Positions 15,356 to 23,523 of a stretch of 64,000 nt of DNA are shown here, piece by piece (the stretch's first letter is position 1; every line of letters begins with the position of its first letter). Both the position numbers and the translations under genes were made by a program. The DNA lies in assembly GCF_036038375.1 (NCBI RefSeq), contig NZ_CP107935.1, forward strand, positions 6,882,001 through 6,946,000, written 5' to 3'. This DNA comes from Streptomyces sp. NBC_00414. Lineage in GTDB: Bacteria > Actinomycetota > Actinomycetes > Streptomycetales > Streptomycetaceae. The notes below the pieces were generated by a model. It did no database searches. It had not been told where the DNA came from and saw only the letters and a list, made by a program, of their open reading frames with translations.

Positions 15356-16525
15356 ATGGCTGACAACGCGGGGAACACGGCGAACGCGAGGATGAGCAGG
15401 GCACGGTTCATGGCCGGGGCGGCGGCCGCGGGGGTCGGTGCGGCGGTGGGCCTGCCGGTCCCGGCGGTGGCCGCCGGCGAGGCGGGCGCCCGCCGGGAGC
15501 GCGAGGGGCGCGGGCTCACCCACCGCGGTGTCGTCTACACCGTCGGGGCGGGGGAGACCCCGGGAACGGCGTGGAGCGAGCGCCGGATGCGCGGCGACAT
15601 CCGAGCCATCGCGCACGACCTGCACGCCGACACGGTCGAAGTGACAGGCGACGGCGTCGAGCGGCTCACCGCCACGGCGGACGAGGTCGCCGGGCGCGGG
15701 CTCCACGTCTGGCTCCAGCCGACGCTGGGCGACGTGCCGGAGAAGGAGATCCTCGAACACCTCGCGGAGGCGGGCCGGCACGGGGAGCGGCTGCGGCGGC
15801 AGGGGGCGCGGGTCACGCTCGCCGTGGGGTGCGAGTTCTGGCTGTTCGTGCCGGGGATCGTGCCGGGTGCCGACGTCTTCGAGCGGATCGGGAACCTGCG
15901 GAAGGAGGACTTCGACGTGGCGGGGATGCAGCGGCGGCTGGCCGCGTTCACCGCGAAGGCGGCGGGGGTCGGGCGGTCGGTCTTCCGCGGAAAGCTCAGT
16001 TACGCCGCCGCGCAGGACTCCACGTTCGAGAACGTCGACTGGAACCTCTTCGACATCGTGGGAATCGACTACTACTCGTACTTCCCGCAACGGGCGCGGT
16101 ACGTGCGTGAGTTGCGGAAGTTCCGGCGCCGGGGCAAGCCGCTGGCCATCACCGAGTTCGGCACCTGCACGTTCGTCGGTGCGCCGGAGCAGGGCGGGAT
16201 GGGCTGGGACGCCGTCGACCACACCAGGACACCGCCGGAGATCAAAGGGAACCTGGTGCGCAGCGAGCGCGTGCAGGCCGCGTATCTCACCGGGCTGCTC
16301 GACGTCTTCGAATCGATGAACCTGTACGCGGCGATGGCGTTCGAGTTCGTGACGGCCGACGCCCCGCACCGCCCCGACAACCCGCGCTACGACCTGGACA
16401 TGGCGTCCTACGCGGTCGTCAAGCCCCTCAAGAACCACCCCGACGACCCGAACTCCGACTGGCACTGGGAACCGAAGCAGGCATTCCACGCGCTGGCGCG
16501 GCAGTACGGGCGGCGCCGTGTATAA
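15356..16525 (+). CDS. Secreted TIM-barrel (glycoside-hydrolase-like) protein
   Basis: A 389-residue protein with a Tat-like N-terminus (SRARFMAGAAAAGVGAAVGLP, about 13-45, read as an Arg pair-like n-region and Ala/Gly core) and a (beta/alpha)8-type body. Acidic residues at strand ends, CEFWLFVPG, IVGIDYYSYFP and AITEFGTCTFVG, resemble the acid/base and nucleophile Glu positions of clan GH-A glycosidases. Related Streptomyces proteins are often labelled abortive infection proteins, for which I see no sequence support. Substrate unknown. ATG 15356 has only a weak ribosome site. Confidence 0.7.
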   Translation: MADNAGNTANARMSRARFMAGAAAAGVGAAVGLPVPAVAAGEAGARREREGRGLTHRGVVYTVGAGETPGTAWSERRMRGDIRAIAHDLHADTVEVTGDGVERLTATADEVAGRGLHVWLQPTLGDVPEKEILEHLAEAGRHGERLRRQGARVTLAVGCEFWLFVPGIVPGADVFERIGNLRKEDFDVAGMQRRLAAFTAKAAGVGRSVFRGKLSYAAAQDSTFENVDWNLFDIVGIDYYSYFPQRARYVRELRKFRRRGKPLAITEFGTCTFVGAPEQGGMGWDAVDHTRTPPEIKGNLVRSERVQAAYLTGLLDVFESMNLYAAMAFEFVTADAPHRPDNPRYDLDMASYAVVKPLKNHPDDPNSDWHWEPKQAFHALARQYGRRRV

Positions 16526-16658
16526 AAGTCCCCGGTAGCAAAACCTTTTCGTCGGGCAGCGCCGAGTCTGACTTATGAATGCTGTGTCTATGCTTTTGGT
16601 GGCTTTATGCTCACTCATTCGCCGCGCACCCGAGTAATGGTTGCCGCGTTAGCGACGT
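16526..16658. other. Low-GC intergenic region
   Basis: A 133-base stretch far below the surrounding GC content, with TATAAAAG at the left end and TTATGA/TTTATG runs. It probably holds the promoter of the following two genes; I cannot assign boxes with confidence. Confidence 0.4.
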
Positions 16659-16946
16659 ATGAAAAAACCAGAGCCCGTCCACACACCCCCGCACGTCCAC
16701 ACGGTGCCGAAAAGCACCACCGGAACCCCTGCGGTGGTGATGGGGCGGTACATCTTCACGCCTGCCGTGGCCTATTCGGCGCCGGGTTCCCGTGGCACTC
16801 TGCACGGGGACGGAAAACCGGTCGAGCTGTATGTTACCGAGCCACTACTGGGTGAATTGCTGGAATGCCTGGGTACGGCGCAGAAGGATCTGAACCGGCG
16901 ATGGGGTACCCAGGCGCAGTCCGGCGGGAATGTGACCTGTGTCTGA
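16659..16946 (+). CDS. Small hypothetical protein
   Basis: A 95-residue protein with no family I recognise. It begins MKKPEPVHTPPHVHTVP and is Pro/His-rich for 20 residues, then a short beta-rich segment (TPAVVMGRYIFTPAVAYSAPG) and an amphipathic helix near the C-terminus (EPLLGELLECLGTAQKDL). Codon use is less GC-biased than its neighbours (AAA, CTA, TTG codons), matching the low-GC upstream region. It ends 16 bases before the DUF2637 gene and is likely cotranscribed with it. Confidence 0.55.
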   Translation: MKKPEPVHTPPHVHTVPKSTTGTPAVVMGRYIFTPAVAYSAPGSRGTLHGDGKPVELYVTEPLLGELLECLGTAQKDLNRRWGTQAQSGGNVTCV

Positions 16947-16962
16947 GGGGGGCAGGCATTCC

Positions 16963-17799
16963 ATGGACGACTACGCCGACCTCTTCGTTCCGGGTGACTA
17001 TCCCGGTGCCAGGCAGGCCGGGGCCGGCGGCGGGCGGCACCGCGGCCGGGTCGACACGCGGCACGCGGGATCCTCCGCGGATCCTCTCGACTCGGCCTGG
17101 GACCCGGTCGAGGAGATGACCTACCTCCTGCAGGACGTGGTGTCGCCGGACCCGTCCTTCACCGTGCCAAGGCCCCGCAACGAGGGGCCGGCCCGTGTCG
17201 ACCTCACCGGCGACCCGATGGACAACCTGGCCACCATCACCGCCGAACTGGCGCCCATCAGGCCCCATCCTTCGGGGCATCGGAAAGTGCGTGTCCGCAA
17301 GGTGCGGTTCACCTGGTTACAGACCGTCAGCTTCTTGATCGCCGCGTTGGCGGCGGCCGTCGTGTCCATGGTGAGCGTCTTCGGCGGGATCGTGTCCTAC
17401 ATCCCCCTGCGCCACGTCGCGTTCCTCACGCAGAGCGGCACGGCCGTCTGGTGGCCCCTGCTGGTCTACGGCCCGTGGATCGTGGCCTCGCTCTCCATTC
17501 TGCGGGCCGCGCTGCACCAGCGCCGGGCCGCGCATTCCTGGGTGGTCGTCCTGCTGTTCTCCTCCGTCGCGATGGCGCTCTGCGCGGCACAGGCCGACCG
17601 GACCTTCACCGGCATCGCCGCGGCGGTGCTGCCCGCCATGGCGGCCCTCTCCTGTTTCCAGCAACTCGTCCGCCAGATCACGATGACCCGGCCGGCCCGC
17701 CAGAGCCTGCCGCGGCACCGGCTGTTCACGAGCACCGCGCCGCGGACCGTTCTGCCCGAGGTCGGTCCGTCGGCGCCGGACGTCACCGGCGCGCGGTGA
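16963..17799 (+). CDS. DUF2637-family membrane protein
   Basis: A 278-residue protein with a hydrophilic N-terminal half (about 1-110) and four predicted membrane helices in FTWLQTVSFLIAALAAAVV, WWPLLVYGPWIVASLSILRA, SWVVVLLFSSVAMAL and IAAAVLPAMAALSCF. This matches the DUF2637 family, found in Streptomyces chromosomes and plasmids and related to spread (Spd-like) proteins. ATG 16963 is chosen over GTG 16939 because of GAGGGGGG at 16944-16951. Codon 119 is TTA (17317-17319), so translation would need the bldA tRNA, tying it to late growth or development. Confidence 0.8.
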   Translation: MDDYADLFVPGDYPGARQAGAGGGRHRGRVDTRHAGSSADPLDSAWDPVEEMTYLLQDVVSPDPSFTVPRPRNEGPARVDLTGDPMDNLATITAELAPIRPHPSGHRKVRVRKVRFTWLQTVSFLIAALAAAVVSMVSVFGGIVSYIPLRHVAFLTQSGTAVWWPLLVYGPWIVASLSILRAALHQRRAAHSWVVVLLFSSVAMALCAAQADRTFTGIAAAVLPAMAALSCFQQLVRQITMTRPARQSLPRHRLFTSTAPRTVLPEVGPSAPDVTGAR

Positions 17800-17814
17800 A
17801 AGGGGGCCGGAGCG

Positions 17815-18090
17815 TTACGTCGCCACGGTGCCGATGAACTCCGCCCAGGCGCGGGGCCCGATGAGGAGGACGGGTCCCGCGACGACCTTGCTGTCCCGCA
17901 CGGGGATGATGCCGGGGACTCCGTCGGCTACCTCGACGCAGTCCTCGCCGCCGTCGCCGCCGCTGTGGGTGCTCTTGCGCCAGCGGGCGTCGCCTACGAA
18001 GTCGTATGCGACCTCGACGCAGTCGCCGCCGTTGTCGTCGCTGTAGCTGCTCTTGCGCCAGTGAGCGTGGGTCAGGTCGAACTCGCGCAT
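17815..18090 (-). CDS. DUF397 protein with duplicated motif
   Basis: A 91-residue protein that carries the DUF397 motif twice: HWRKSSYSDDNGGDCVEVAY (about 11-30) and RWRKSTHSGGDGGEDCVEVAD (about 36-56; only the second half continues into the usual VPVRDSK-like segment IIPVRDSK). Single-copy DUF397 proteins of about 60-70 residues are the norm, so an internal duplication of the first half is likely. It overlaps the XRE regulator gene by 19 bases. DUF397 proteins are paired with DUF5753 regulators throughout Streptomyces and are suspected signalling or toxin-antitoxin-like partners. Confidence 0.85.
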   Translation of the reverse strand: MREFDLTHAHWRKSSYSDDNGGDCVEVAYDFVGDARWRKSTHSGGDGGEDCVEVADGVPGIIPVRDSKVVAGPVLLIGPRAWAEFIGTVAT

Positions 18091-18905
18091 CGTCTGTAGT
18101 CCTCAGCCACCGATGTGATGAAGGCCAGGGACGCCTCCGGCGGCAGCGCGGCGGCCCTGAGCAGATCGTATGTCCCTTGTACGCGCTTCACCAGGGCCGG
18201 GTCGTCCAGCAGGCTGCCCGAATACACGGCCTCTGTATAGGCGGTTGGCGGTGCGTCCTCGAACTCGAAGAGCCGGACCATCCGGCCCATCAACGGGTAT
18301 GCCCCGACTGCGGTGGGCAGCACCTGCATCAGCACCTTGCGTTGTTCCGCGAGCCCCGAGATGTGTTCCAACTGGGCGGCCATCTCGGCGCTGCCGCCGA
18401 CCGGGATGCGCAGCACGTGCTCGTGCAGAATCACCCAATACTCGGGCTGTGGAGTCGCGGCCAGAATCTGCGCGCGCTCGACGCGGGCGGCGACCTTGTC
18501 GTCGATGTGGGCGTCGGTGGCGAACGGATTACCGGCCAGTGTCACCGCGCGCGTGTACGCGGCCGTCTGGAGCAACCCCGGCACTAGCGTCGGCGCGAAC
18601 TCGCAGATCTTCGTCGCCGTGCGCTCCAGCTCGACCACGTCGGCGAAATAGTCGGCGTACCGCCGGTCATCGATCAGCTTTCGCCATGTTCGCTCGAAAA
18701 AGCCGGCGGTTTGTAGGACCTCGTCGATTCGGGACGCCACATCCAACTGTGGCTTCCGAATTGCCTGTTCGAATTGCCCAATGTAGCCGCCCGACACAAA
18801 AACGCGATAACCCAGCTCCGCCTGGGTTAAGCCCGCATCCTCCCGGCGTCTCTTCAGCTCTGTTCCGAAGAACTCCCAAGCCGCCTGCCGCGAACCGTTG
18901 GCCAT
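18072..18905 (-). CDS. XRE-family regulator with DUF5753 domain
   Basis: A 277-residue regulator: XRE helix-turn-helix at about residues 12-65 (GTELKRRREDAGLTQAELGY, then SGGYIGQFEQAIRKP) and a C-terminal DUF5753 domain (LVPGLLQTAAYTRA, VLMQVLP, MVRLFEFED). It is paired with the downstream overlapping DUF397 gene. ATG 18905 follows a GGGGGG ribosome site. Codon 26 is TTA (complement of 18828-18830), so its synthesis should depend on bldA. Related pairs act in Streptomyces development and antibiotic control. Confidence 0.9.
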   Translation of the reverse strand: MANGSRQAAWEFFGTELKRRREDAGLTQAELGYRVFVSGGYIGQFEQAIRKPQLDVASRIDEVLQTAGFFERTWRKLIDDRRYADYFADVVELERTATKICEFAPTLVPGLLQTAAYTRAVTLAGNPFATDAHIDDKVAARVERAQILAATPQPEYWVILHEHVLRIPVGGSAEMAAQLEHISGLAEQRKVLMQVLPTAVGAYPLMGRMVRLFEFEDAPPTAYTEAVYSGSLLDDPALVKRVQGTYDLLRAAALPPEASLAFITSVAEDYRRCASST

Positions 18906-19024
18906 GGCCAAACCCCCCCTGTAGTGCACCGACGTTGCTGAGCCTAGAGGTCTTCCAAAGTCTAAGCGGCAAGCGTCACCGTGGAGATGGAAAGAGTAGA
19001 ACCCGAAAGGGAAGGGGAACACCC

Positions 19025-19252
19025 GTGAGGTCTGCCCGCCACGGACACGACGCACGGCACTCGACTGCCTGCGTCGAACAAGCGGAGGAAACGGTGAAAG
19101 AATTGCGCGAAGCACTCGCAGCCGCAGGAATTAAGCTGCCGACACTCCGGATCGACCCGGCAACTTTGGCGCGAGAGGCACCATGTCCGCTCGTGGAACT
19201 CGGCCGGTGTTCCGTCGAGACGGCGGCCCGGCTCGCGGCGGTGCTCCGATGA
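19025..19252 (+). CDS. Small hypothetical protein
   Basis: A 75-residue protein starting at GTG 19025 with AAGGGG about eight bases upstream. It contains a helix VEQAEETVKELREALAAAGIK and a C-terminal segment CPLVELGRCSVETAARLAAVL. It is divergent from the XRE gene and overlaps the next gene by four bases (ATGA). Genes of this shape beside XRE/DUF397 pairs are frequent in Streptomyces; function unknown. Confidence 0.7.
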   Translation: MRSARHGHDARHSTACVEQAEETVKELREALAAAGIKLPTLRIDPATLAREAPCPLVELGRCSVETAARLAAVLR

Positions 19253-19464
19253 AGCCGAACGTCGGGACGTACGTCGTCGACACGAGGACCGGGCGGGTGG
19301 GCATGGTGATGGGCCACGAGGGTCCGTACGTACAGCTCAGGCCGTACGGCGGCGGCAAGGAGTGGGACTGCGCACCGGACACCGTCCGGGGAGCCACCGT
19401 GTCGGAGCGGCTGAGCGCGGCGACCGCGTACGCCAACGCACGAAGCCGCGGCGAGGTCCCTTGA
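19249..19464 (+). CDS. Small hypothetical protein
   Basis: A 71-residue protein with a compact beta-rich N-terminus (VGTYVVDTRTGRVGMVMGHE, then YVQLRPYGGGKEWDC) reminiscent of a small barrel, and a helical tail. Its ATG overlaps the preceding stop, so the two small genes form an operon divergent from the XRE regulator. Function unknown. Confidence 0.7.
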   Translation: MKPNVGTYVVDTRTGRVGMVMGHEGPYVQLRPYGGGKEWDCAPDTVRGATVSERLSAATAYANARSRGEVP

Positions 19465-19510
19465 CCGGACCCCGGCCACAGCCGCCGGCCCCGTACGCGA
19501 GAATGGAGCC

Positions 19511-20263
19511 ATGAGCCTGTTCCGCGACGACGGCATCGTGCTGCGCACCCAGAAGCTGGGTGAGGCGGACCGGATCATCACGTTGCTCACTCGCGGTCAC
19601 GGGCGCGTACGGGCCGTGGCCCGGGGGGTGCGCCGGACCAAGTCCAAGTTCGGGGCGCGGCTCGAACCGTTCTCGCACGTCGACGTGCAGTTCTTCGCAC
19701 GGGGCAGCGAGCTGATCGGGCGCGGGCTGCCCCTGTGCACGCAGAGCGAGACGATCTCCCCGTACGGCGGCGGGATCGTCACCGACTACGCCCGCTACAC
19801 CGCCGGGACGGCCATGCTGGAGACGGCCGAGCGGTTCACGGATCACGAGGGCGAGCCCGCCGTCCAGCAGTACCTGCTGCTCGTGGGCGGGCTGCGCACC
19901 CTCGCCCAGGGCGAGCACGAGCCGCACCTCATCCTCGACGCCTTCCTGCTGCGCTCACTCGCCGTGAACGGGTACGCGCCCAGCTTCGACGACTGCGCGA
20001 AATGCGGGATGCCCGGACCGAATCGCTTCTTCTCGGTCGCCGCGGGAGGTTCCGTCTGCGTCGACTGCCGGGTGCCCGGCAGCGTCGTACCCTCGGCGGG
20101 GGCCCTCGAACTGCTCAGCGCGCTGCTGACGGGGGACTGGGCGCTCGCGGACGCGTGCGAGCCGCGGTACGTCAGGGAGGGCAGCGGCCTGGTGTCGGCC
20201 TACCTGCACTGGCACCTGGAGCGCGGCCTGCGCTCCCTGCGGTACGTCGAGAAAAGCACCTGA
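19511..20263 (+). CDS. recO: DNA repair protein RecO
   Basis: A 250-residue RecO. The N-terminal OB-fold begins LFRDDGIVLRTQKLGEADRI, and the zinc site is CAKCG with CVDCR about 25 residues later. RecO loads RecA with RecR during gap repair. Placement immediately before uppS is conserved in actinobacteria. Confidence 0.96.
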   Translation: MSLFRDDGIVLRTQKLGEADRIITLLTRGHGRVRAVARGVRRTKSKFGARLEPFSHVDVQFFARGSELIGRGLPLCTQSETISPYGGGIVTDYARYTAGTAMLETAERFTDHEGEPAVQQYLLLVGGLRTLAQGEHEPHLILDAFLLRSLAVNGYAPSFDDCAKCGMPGPNRFFSVAAGGSVCVDCRVPGSVVPSAGALELLSALLTGDWALADACEPRYVREGSGLVSAYLHWHLERGLRSLRYVEKST

Positions 20264-20314
20264 GCCGACAACCTGCCCTACTTGCTGTACGAGACCTGAG
20301 GAGACGAGAAGCAG

Positions 20315-21166
20315 ATGGTGGTACGCGGGATCCTGGGGCGCCAGCGCCGCGAGTACAAGACGCCGGAACCGCACCCGTCCGGTGCCCGCGCGCCCAAGCT
20401 CCCCGGCGAGCTGATCCCGAACCACGTGGCGTGCGTGATGGACGGGAACGGGCGCTGGGCCAAGGAGCGCGGGCTGCCGCGCACCGAGGGGCACCGGGTC
20501 GGTGAGGGCGTCGTCATGGACGTCCTGAAGGGCTGCCTGGAGCTGGGCGTCAAGAACCTCTCCCTGTACGCCTTCTCCACGGAGAACTGGAAGCGGTCGC
20601 CCGAGGAGGTCCGCTTCCTGATGAACTTCAACAAGGACGTCATCCGGCGCCGGCGCGACGAGATGAACGACCTCGGCATCCGGATCCGGTGGGTCGGGCG
20701 GATGCCCAAGCTGTGGAAGTCCGTCGTGCAGGAGCTCCAGGTCGCGCAGGAGCAGACGCAGGACAACGACGCGATGACCTTGTACTTCTGCGTGAATTAC
20801 GGCGGGCGGGCGGAGCTCGCCGACGCGGCGAAAGCGCTGGCCGCTGATGTTGCCGCCGGGAAGCTTGACCCCGACAAGGTCAATGAGAAGACGATCCAGA
20901 AGTACTTGTACTACCCGGACATGCCTGATGTGGACCTGTTCCTTCGCCCCAGCGGCGAGCAGCGGACGTCCAATTACCTGATCTGGCAGTCCAGTTACGC
21001 GGAGATGGTCTTCCAGGATGTCCTGTGGCCGGACTTCGATCGGCGTGATCTTTGGCGGGCATGTGTGGAGTACGCGTCGCGGGACCGTCGCTTCGGCGGC
21101 GCGGTCCCCAACGAGGACCTCCTCGCCATGGAAGCGGACATGAGGGGCCGCCCGGACCCCAGCTGA
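20315..21166 (+). CDS. uppS: Isoprenyl transferase (undecaprenyl diphosphate synthase)
   Basis: A 283-residue cis-prenyltransferase that makes the C55 lipid carrier for cell-wall precursors. The catalytic Asp43 is in VMDGNGRWA; LYAFSTENWKRS, FCVNYGGRAEL and LFLRPSGEQRTSNYLIWQ are family motifs that bind diphosphate and the growing chain. The first 30 residues are an actinobacterial N-terminal extension. The gene ends just before a strong terminator hairpin. Confidence 0.96.
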   Translation: MVVRGILGRQRREYKTPEPHPSGARAPKLPGELIPNHVACVMDGNGRWAKERGLPRTEGHRVGEGVVMDVLKGCLELGVKNLSLYAFSTENWKRSPEEVRFLMNFNKDVIRRRRDEMNDLGIRIRWVGRMPKLWKSVVQELQVAQEQTQDNDAMTLYFCVNYGGRAELADAAKALAADVAAGKLDPDKVNEKTIQKYLYYPDMPDVDLFLRPSGEQRTSNYLIWQSSYAEMVFQDVLWPDFDRRDLWRACVEYASRDRRFGGAVPNEDLLAMEADMRGRPDPS

Positions 21167-21176
21167 CGCCCAGCCT

Positions 21177-21220
21177 GCGCCGTTCCCCGCGCCCCTTTTC
21201 AGGGGCGCGGGGAACGGCGC
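21177..21220. terminator. Bidirectional terminator built from two GC-rich repeat units
   Basis: GCGCCGTTCCCCGCGCCCCT (21177-21196) and its perfect complement (21201-21220) form a 20-bp stem with a TTTC loop, followed by AATCTTTT. It lies between the convergent uppS and zur genes. The 20-base unit recurs about 18 times in this window, always between genes. Confidence 0.8.
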
Positions 21221-21270
21221 AATCTTTTGGGCGCGCCACCACTGGGCCGCAGGTGGTGGGCCGGTGCTTT

Positions 21271-21690
21271 CTACGGCTGGTTGTGGGACGCGCAGTCCGC
21301 GCAGGTGCCGAAGATCTCCACCGTGTGGGCGACGTTCACGTAGCCGTGCTCCGCGGCGATGGCCTCGGCCCACTTCTCCACGGCCGGTCCCTCCACCTCC
21401 ACGGCCTTGCCGCACACCCGGCACACCAGGTGATGGTGATGGTCCCCGCTCGCACAGCGGCGGTACACCGACTCACCGTCGGACGTGCGCAGCACATCCA
21501 CCTCACCCGCGTCCGCGAGCGACTGCAGCGTGCGGTACACCGTGGTGAGCCCGACGGAATCGCCCTTGTGCTTGAGCATGTCGTGCAGGTCCTGCGCACT
21601 ACGGAACTCGTCCACCTCGTCGAGCGCCGCCGCCACGGCGGCACGCTGCCGGGTGGAACGGCCCCGAACGGGCGGTCCAGCGGTCGTCAC
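21271..21690 (-). CDS. zur: Zinc uptake regulator (Fur family)
   Basis: A 139-residue Fur-family repressor. The winged helix includes STRQRAAVAAALDEVDEF and SVGLTTVYRTLQSLADAGEV; metal ligands lie in DHHHHLVCRVCGKAVEVEG and in the second Cys pair CADC. It is the last gene of the znuACB operon, so it is Zur rather than Fur. With zinc bound it represses uptake genes; two Zur-like boxes stand before znuA. GTG 21690 has GGAGGC five bases upstream. Confidence 0.93.
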   Translation of the reverse strand: MTTAGPPVRGRSTRQRAAVAAALDEVDEFRSAQDLHDMLKHKGDSVGLTTVYRTLQSLADAGEVDVLRTSDGESVYRRCASGDHHHHLVCRVCGKAVEVEGPAVEKWAEAIAAEHGYVNVAHTVEIFGTCADCASHNQP

Positions 21691-21749
21691 CGTTGCCTCC
21701 AAACGTCTGCGGCTTGCCGGGCCATTGTGCCAGCCCGAGCTGGGCGCGG

Positions 21750-22664
21750 TCAGACGCCGACCTTGCCGGTCGGTGTGCGCGTGCCGGGAATGGCACACTC
21801 CGCCGGGTCCCCGGCCTCCCGCGCCGCGACCAGCGCGGCGGCCCGCGCCCTGCGCCTGGCCAGCGGTGTCGCCGCCACCGTGAGCAGCATGAACGCGCCG
21901 ATCGTGAGCAGCACGATCGTCGCGCCGGGCGGTACGTCCTGGTAGTACGAGGTCACCGTGCCGCCGATCGTCACGCTGACGCCGATCGCCACCGAGATCG
22001 CGAACGTGGCGGCGAAACTGCGGCTGAGCTGCTGCGCGGCGGCCACCGGGACGACCATCAGGGCGGAGACCAGCAGCAGGCCGACGACCCGCATGGCGAC
22101 CGTGACGGTGACGGCGGCCGTGATCGCCGTGAGCAGGTTGAGGGCGCGTACGGGCAGCCCCGTCACCCGCGCGAACTCCTCGTCCTGGCTGACCGCGAAC
22201 AACTGCCTGCGCAGCCCGACCGTCACCAGGACGACGAAGGCCGCCAGGAGACAGATCGCCGTCACGTCCGACTCGGAGACCGTGGAGAGCGAGCCGAAGA
22301 GGTACGAGGTCAGGTTGGCGTTGGAGCCGCCGGGCGCGAGGTTGATGAACATCACACCGCCCGCCATGCCCCCGTAGAAGAGCATCGCGAGCGCGATGTC
22401 GCCGCGCGTCCTCCCGTACCAGCGGATCAGTTCCATCAGGACCGCGCCGACCACGGAGACGGCCGTCGCCATCCACACCGGAGACCAGGAGAGGAGAAAA
22501 CCGAGGCCGACGCCCGTCATCGCCACGTGGCCGATGCCGTCGCCCAGCAGGGCCTGGCGGCGCTGGACGAGGTAGATGCCGACGGCGGGCGCGGTGATGC
22601 CGACGAGGACGGCCGCGAGCAGGGCCCGCTGCATGAAGGCGTAATCGAGGATTTCGAGGTTCAT
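21750..22664 (-). CDS. znuB: Zinc ABC transporter permease
   Basis: A 304-residue ABC-3 family permease with eight or nine membrane helices (LLAAVLVGITAPAVGIYLV at the start, then QALLGDGIGHVAMTGVGLGF, a family signature). The C-terminal tail is hydrophilic. It starts five bases after znuC ends, in the operon znuA-znuC-znuB-zur. Confidence 0.93.
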   Translation of the reverse strand: MNLEILDYAFMQRALLAAVLVGITAPAVGIYLVQRRQALLGDGIGHVAMTGVGLGFLLSWSPVWMATAVSVVGAVLMELIRWYGRTRGDIALAMLFYGGMAGGVMFINLAPGGSNANLTSYLFGSLSTVSESDVTAICLLAAFVVLVTVGLRRQLFAVSQDEEFARVTGLPVRALNLLTAITAAVTVTVAMRVVGLLLVSALMVVPVAAAQQLSRSFAATFAISVAIGVSVTIGGTVTSYYQDVPPGATIVLLTIGAFMLLTVAATPLARRRARAAALVAAREAGDPAECAIPGTRTPTGKVGV

Positions 22665-22669
22665 GGCGA

Positions 22670-23470
22670 TCAGCTCAGCAGTCCCGTCCGGATCGGTTCG
22701 GCGTCGTGAGCCGCGTGGGGGTGTACGTGGTCGTGGCCGGGCAGCGCGTGCTGGCCGAGCGCGCGCGGGGGCGGGCCGTCGTGCAGGACGCAGCCGTCGC
22801 GCAGCACGACCGCGCGGTCGATCAAAGGCTCCAGCGGGCCCAGCTCGTGCAGGACGAGAAGGACGGAGGTGCCCGCCGCGACCTGCTCCCGCAAGGTCGC
22901 CGCGAGCACTTCCTGGCTCGCCAGGTCCACGCCCGCCATCGGCTCGTCCATGATCAGCAGTTCGGGTACGGAGGCCAGCGCGCGGGCGATGAGGACGCGC
23001 TGGTGCTGGCCGCCGGAGAGGGCGTCCACGGAGTCCCTGGCGCGGTCGGCGAGGCCCACCAGCTCCAGGGCGTGCCGTACGGCCTCGCGGTCGGACTTGC
23101 GCAGGACGCCGAAACGGGCGCGGGACAGCCGCCCGGAGGACACCACCTCGGTCACCGTGGCGGGTACGCCGCCGGCCGCGGTCGTGCGCTGCGGTACGTA
23201 GCCCACGCGCGCCCAGTCGCGGAAGCGGCGCCGGGGCGTGCCGAACAGCTCGATCTCGCCGGCCGTGACCGGGACCTGGCCGATGATCGTGCGGATGGCG
23301 GTCGACTTGCCGGAGCCGTTGGCGCCGAGCAGCGCGACGACCTCACCGCGGTGCACGGTGAGGTCGATGCCGCGCAGGACGGGGCGCGAGCCGAGTTCGG
23401 CCGTCACACCGCGCAGGGAGATGACAGGCGGGCGCGGGGTGGCGGTCGGTGTGTCGGGCTCGTTCGTCAT
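22670..23470 (-). CDS. znuC: Zinc ABC transporter ATPase
   Basis: A 266-residue ATPase with Walker A GANGSGKST, signature LSGGQHQRVLIARAL and Walker B LLIMDEPMAGVD. The C-terminus is His-rich (GQHALPGHDHVHPHAAHD), as often seen in zinc-transport ATPases. It energises the znuB permease. Confidence 0.93.
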   Translation of the reverse strand: MTNEPDTPTATPRPPVISLRGVTAELGSRPVLRGIDLTVHRGEVVALLGANGSGKSTAIRTIIGQVPVTAGEIELFGTPRRRFRDWARVGYVPQRTTAAGGVPATVTEVVSSGRLSRARFGVLRKSDREAVRHALELVGLADRARDSVDALSGGQHQRVLIARALASVPELLIMDEPMAGVDLASQEVLAATLREQVAAGTSVLLVLHELGPLEPLIDRAVVLRDGCVLHDGPPPRALGQHALPGHDHVHPHAAHDAEPIRTGLLS

Positions 23471-23523
23471 GCCGACGTCCTCCGAAGGCTGATCGTGCTG
23501 CTCATGATGCTGTCATTTCACGG

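Noticed and set aside
15356..16525. Phage-defence (abortive infection) function for the TIM-barrel protein
   Set aside because: The name is used for relatives in databases as I recall, but the sequence shows an exported glycosidase-like barrel and no defence neighbours.
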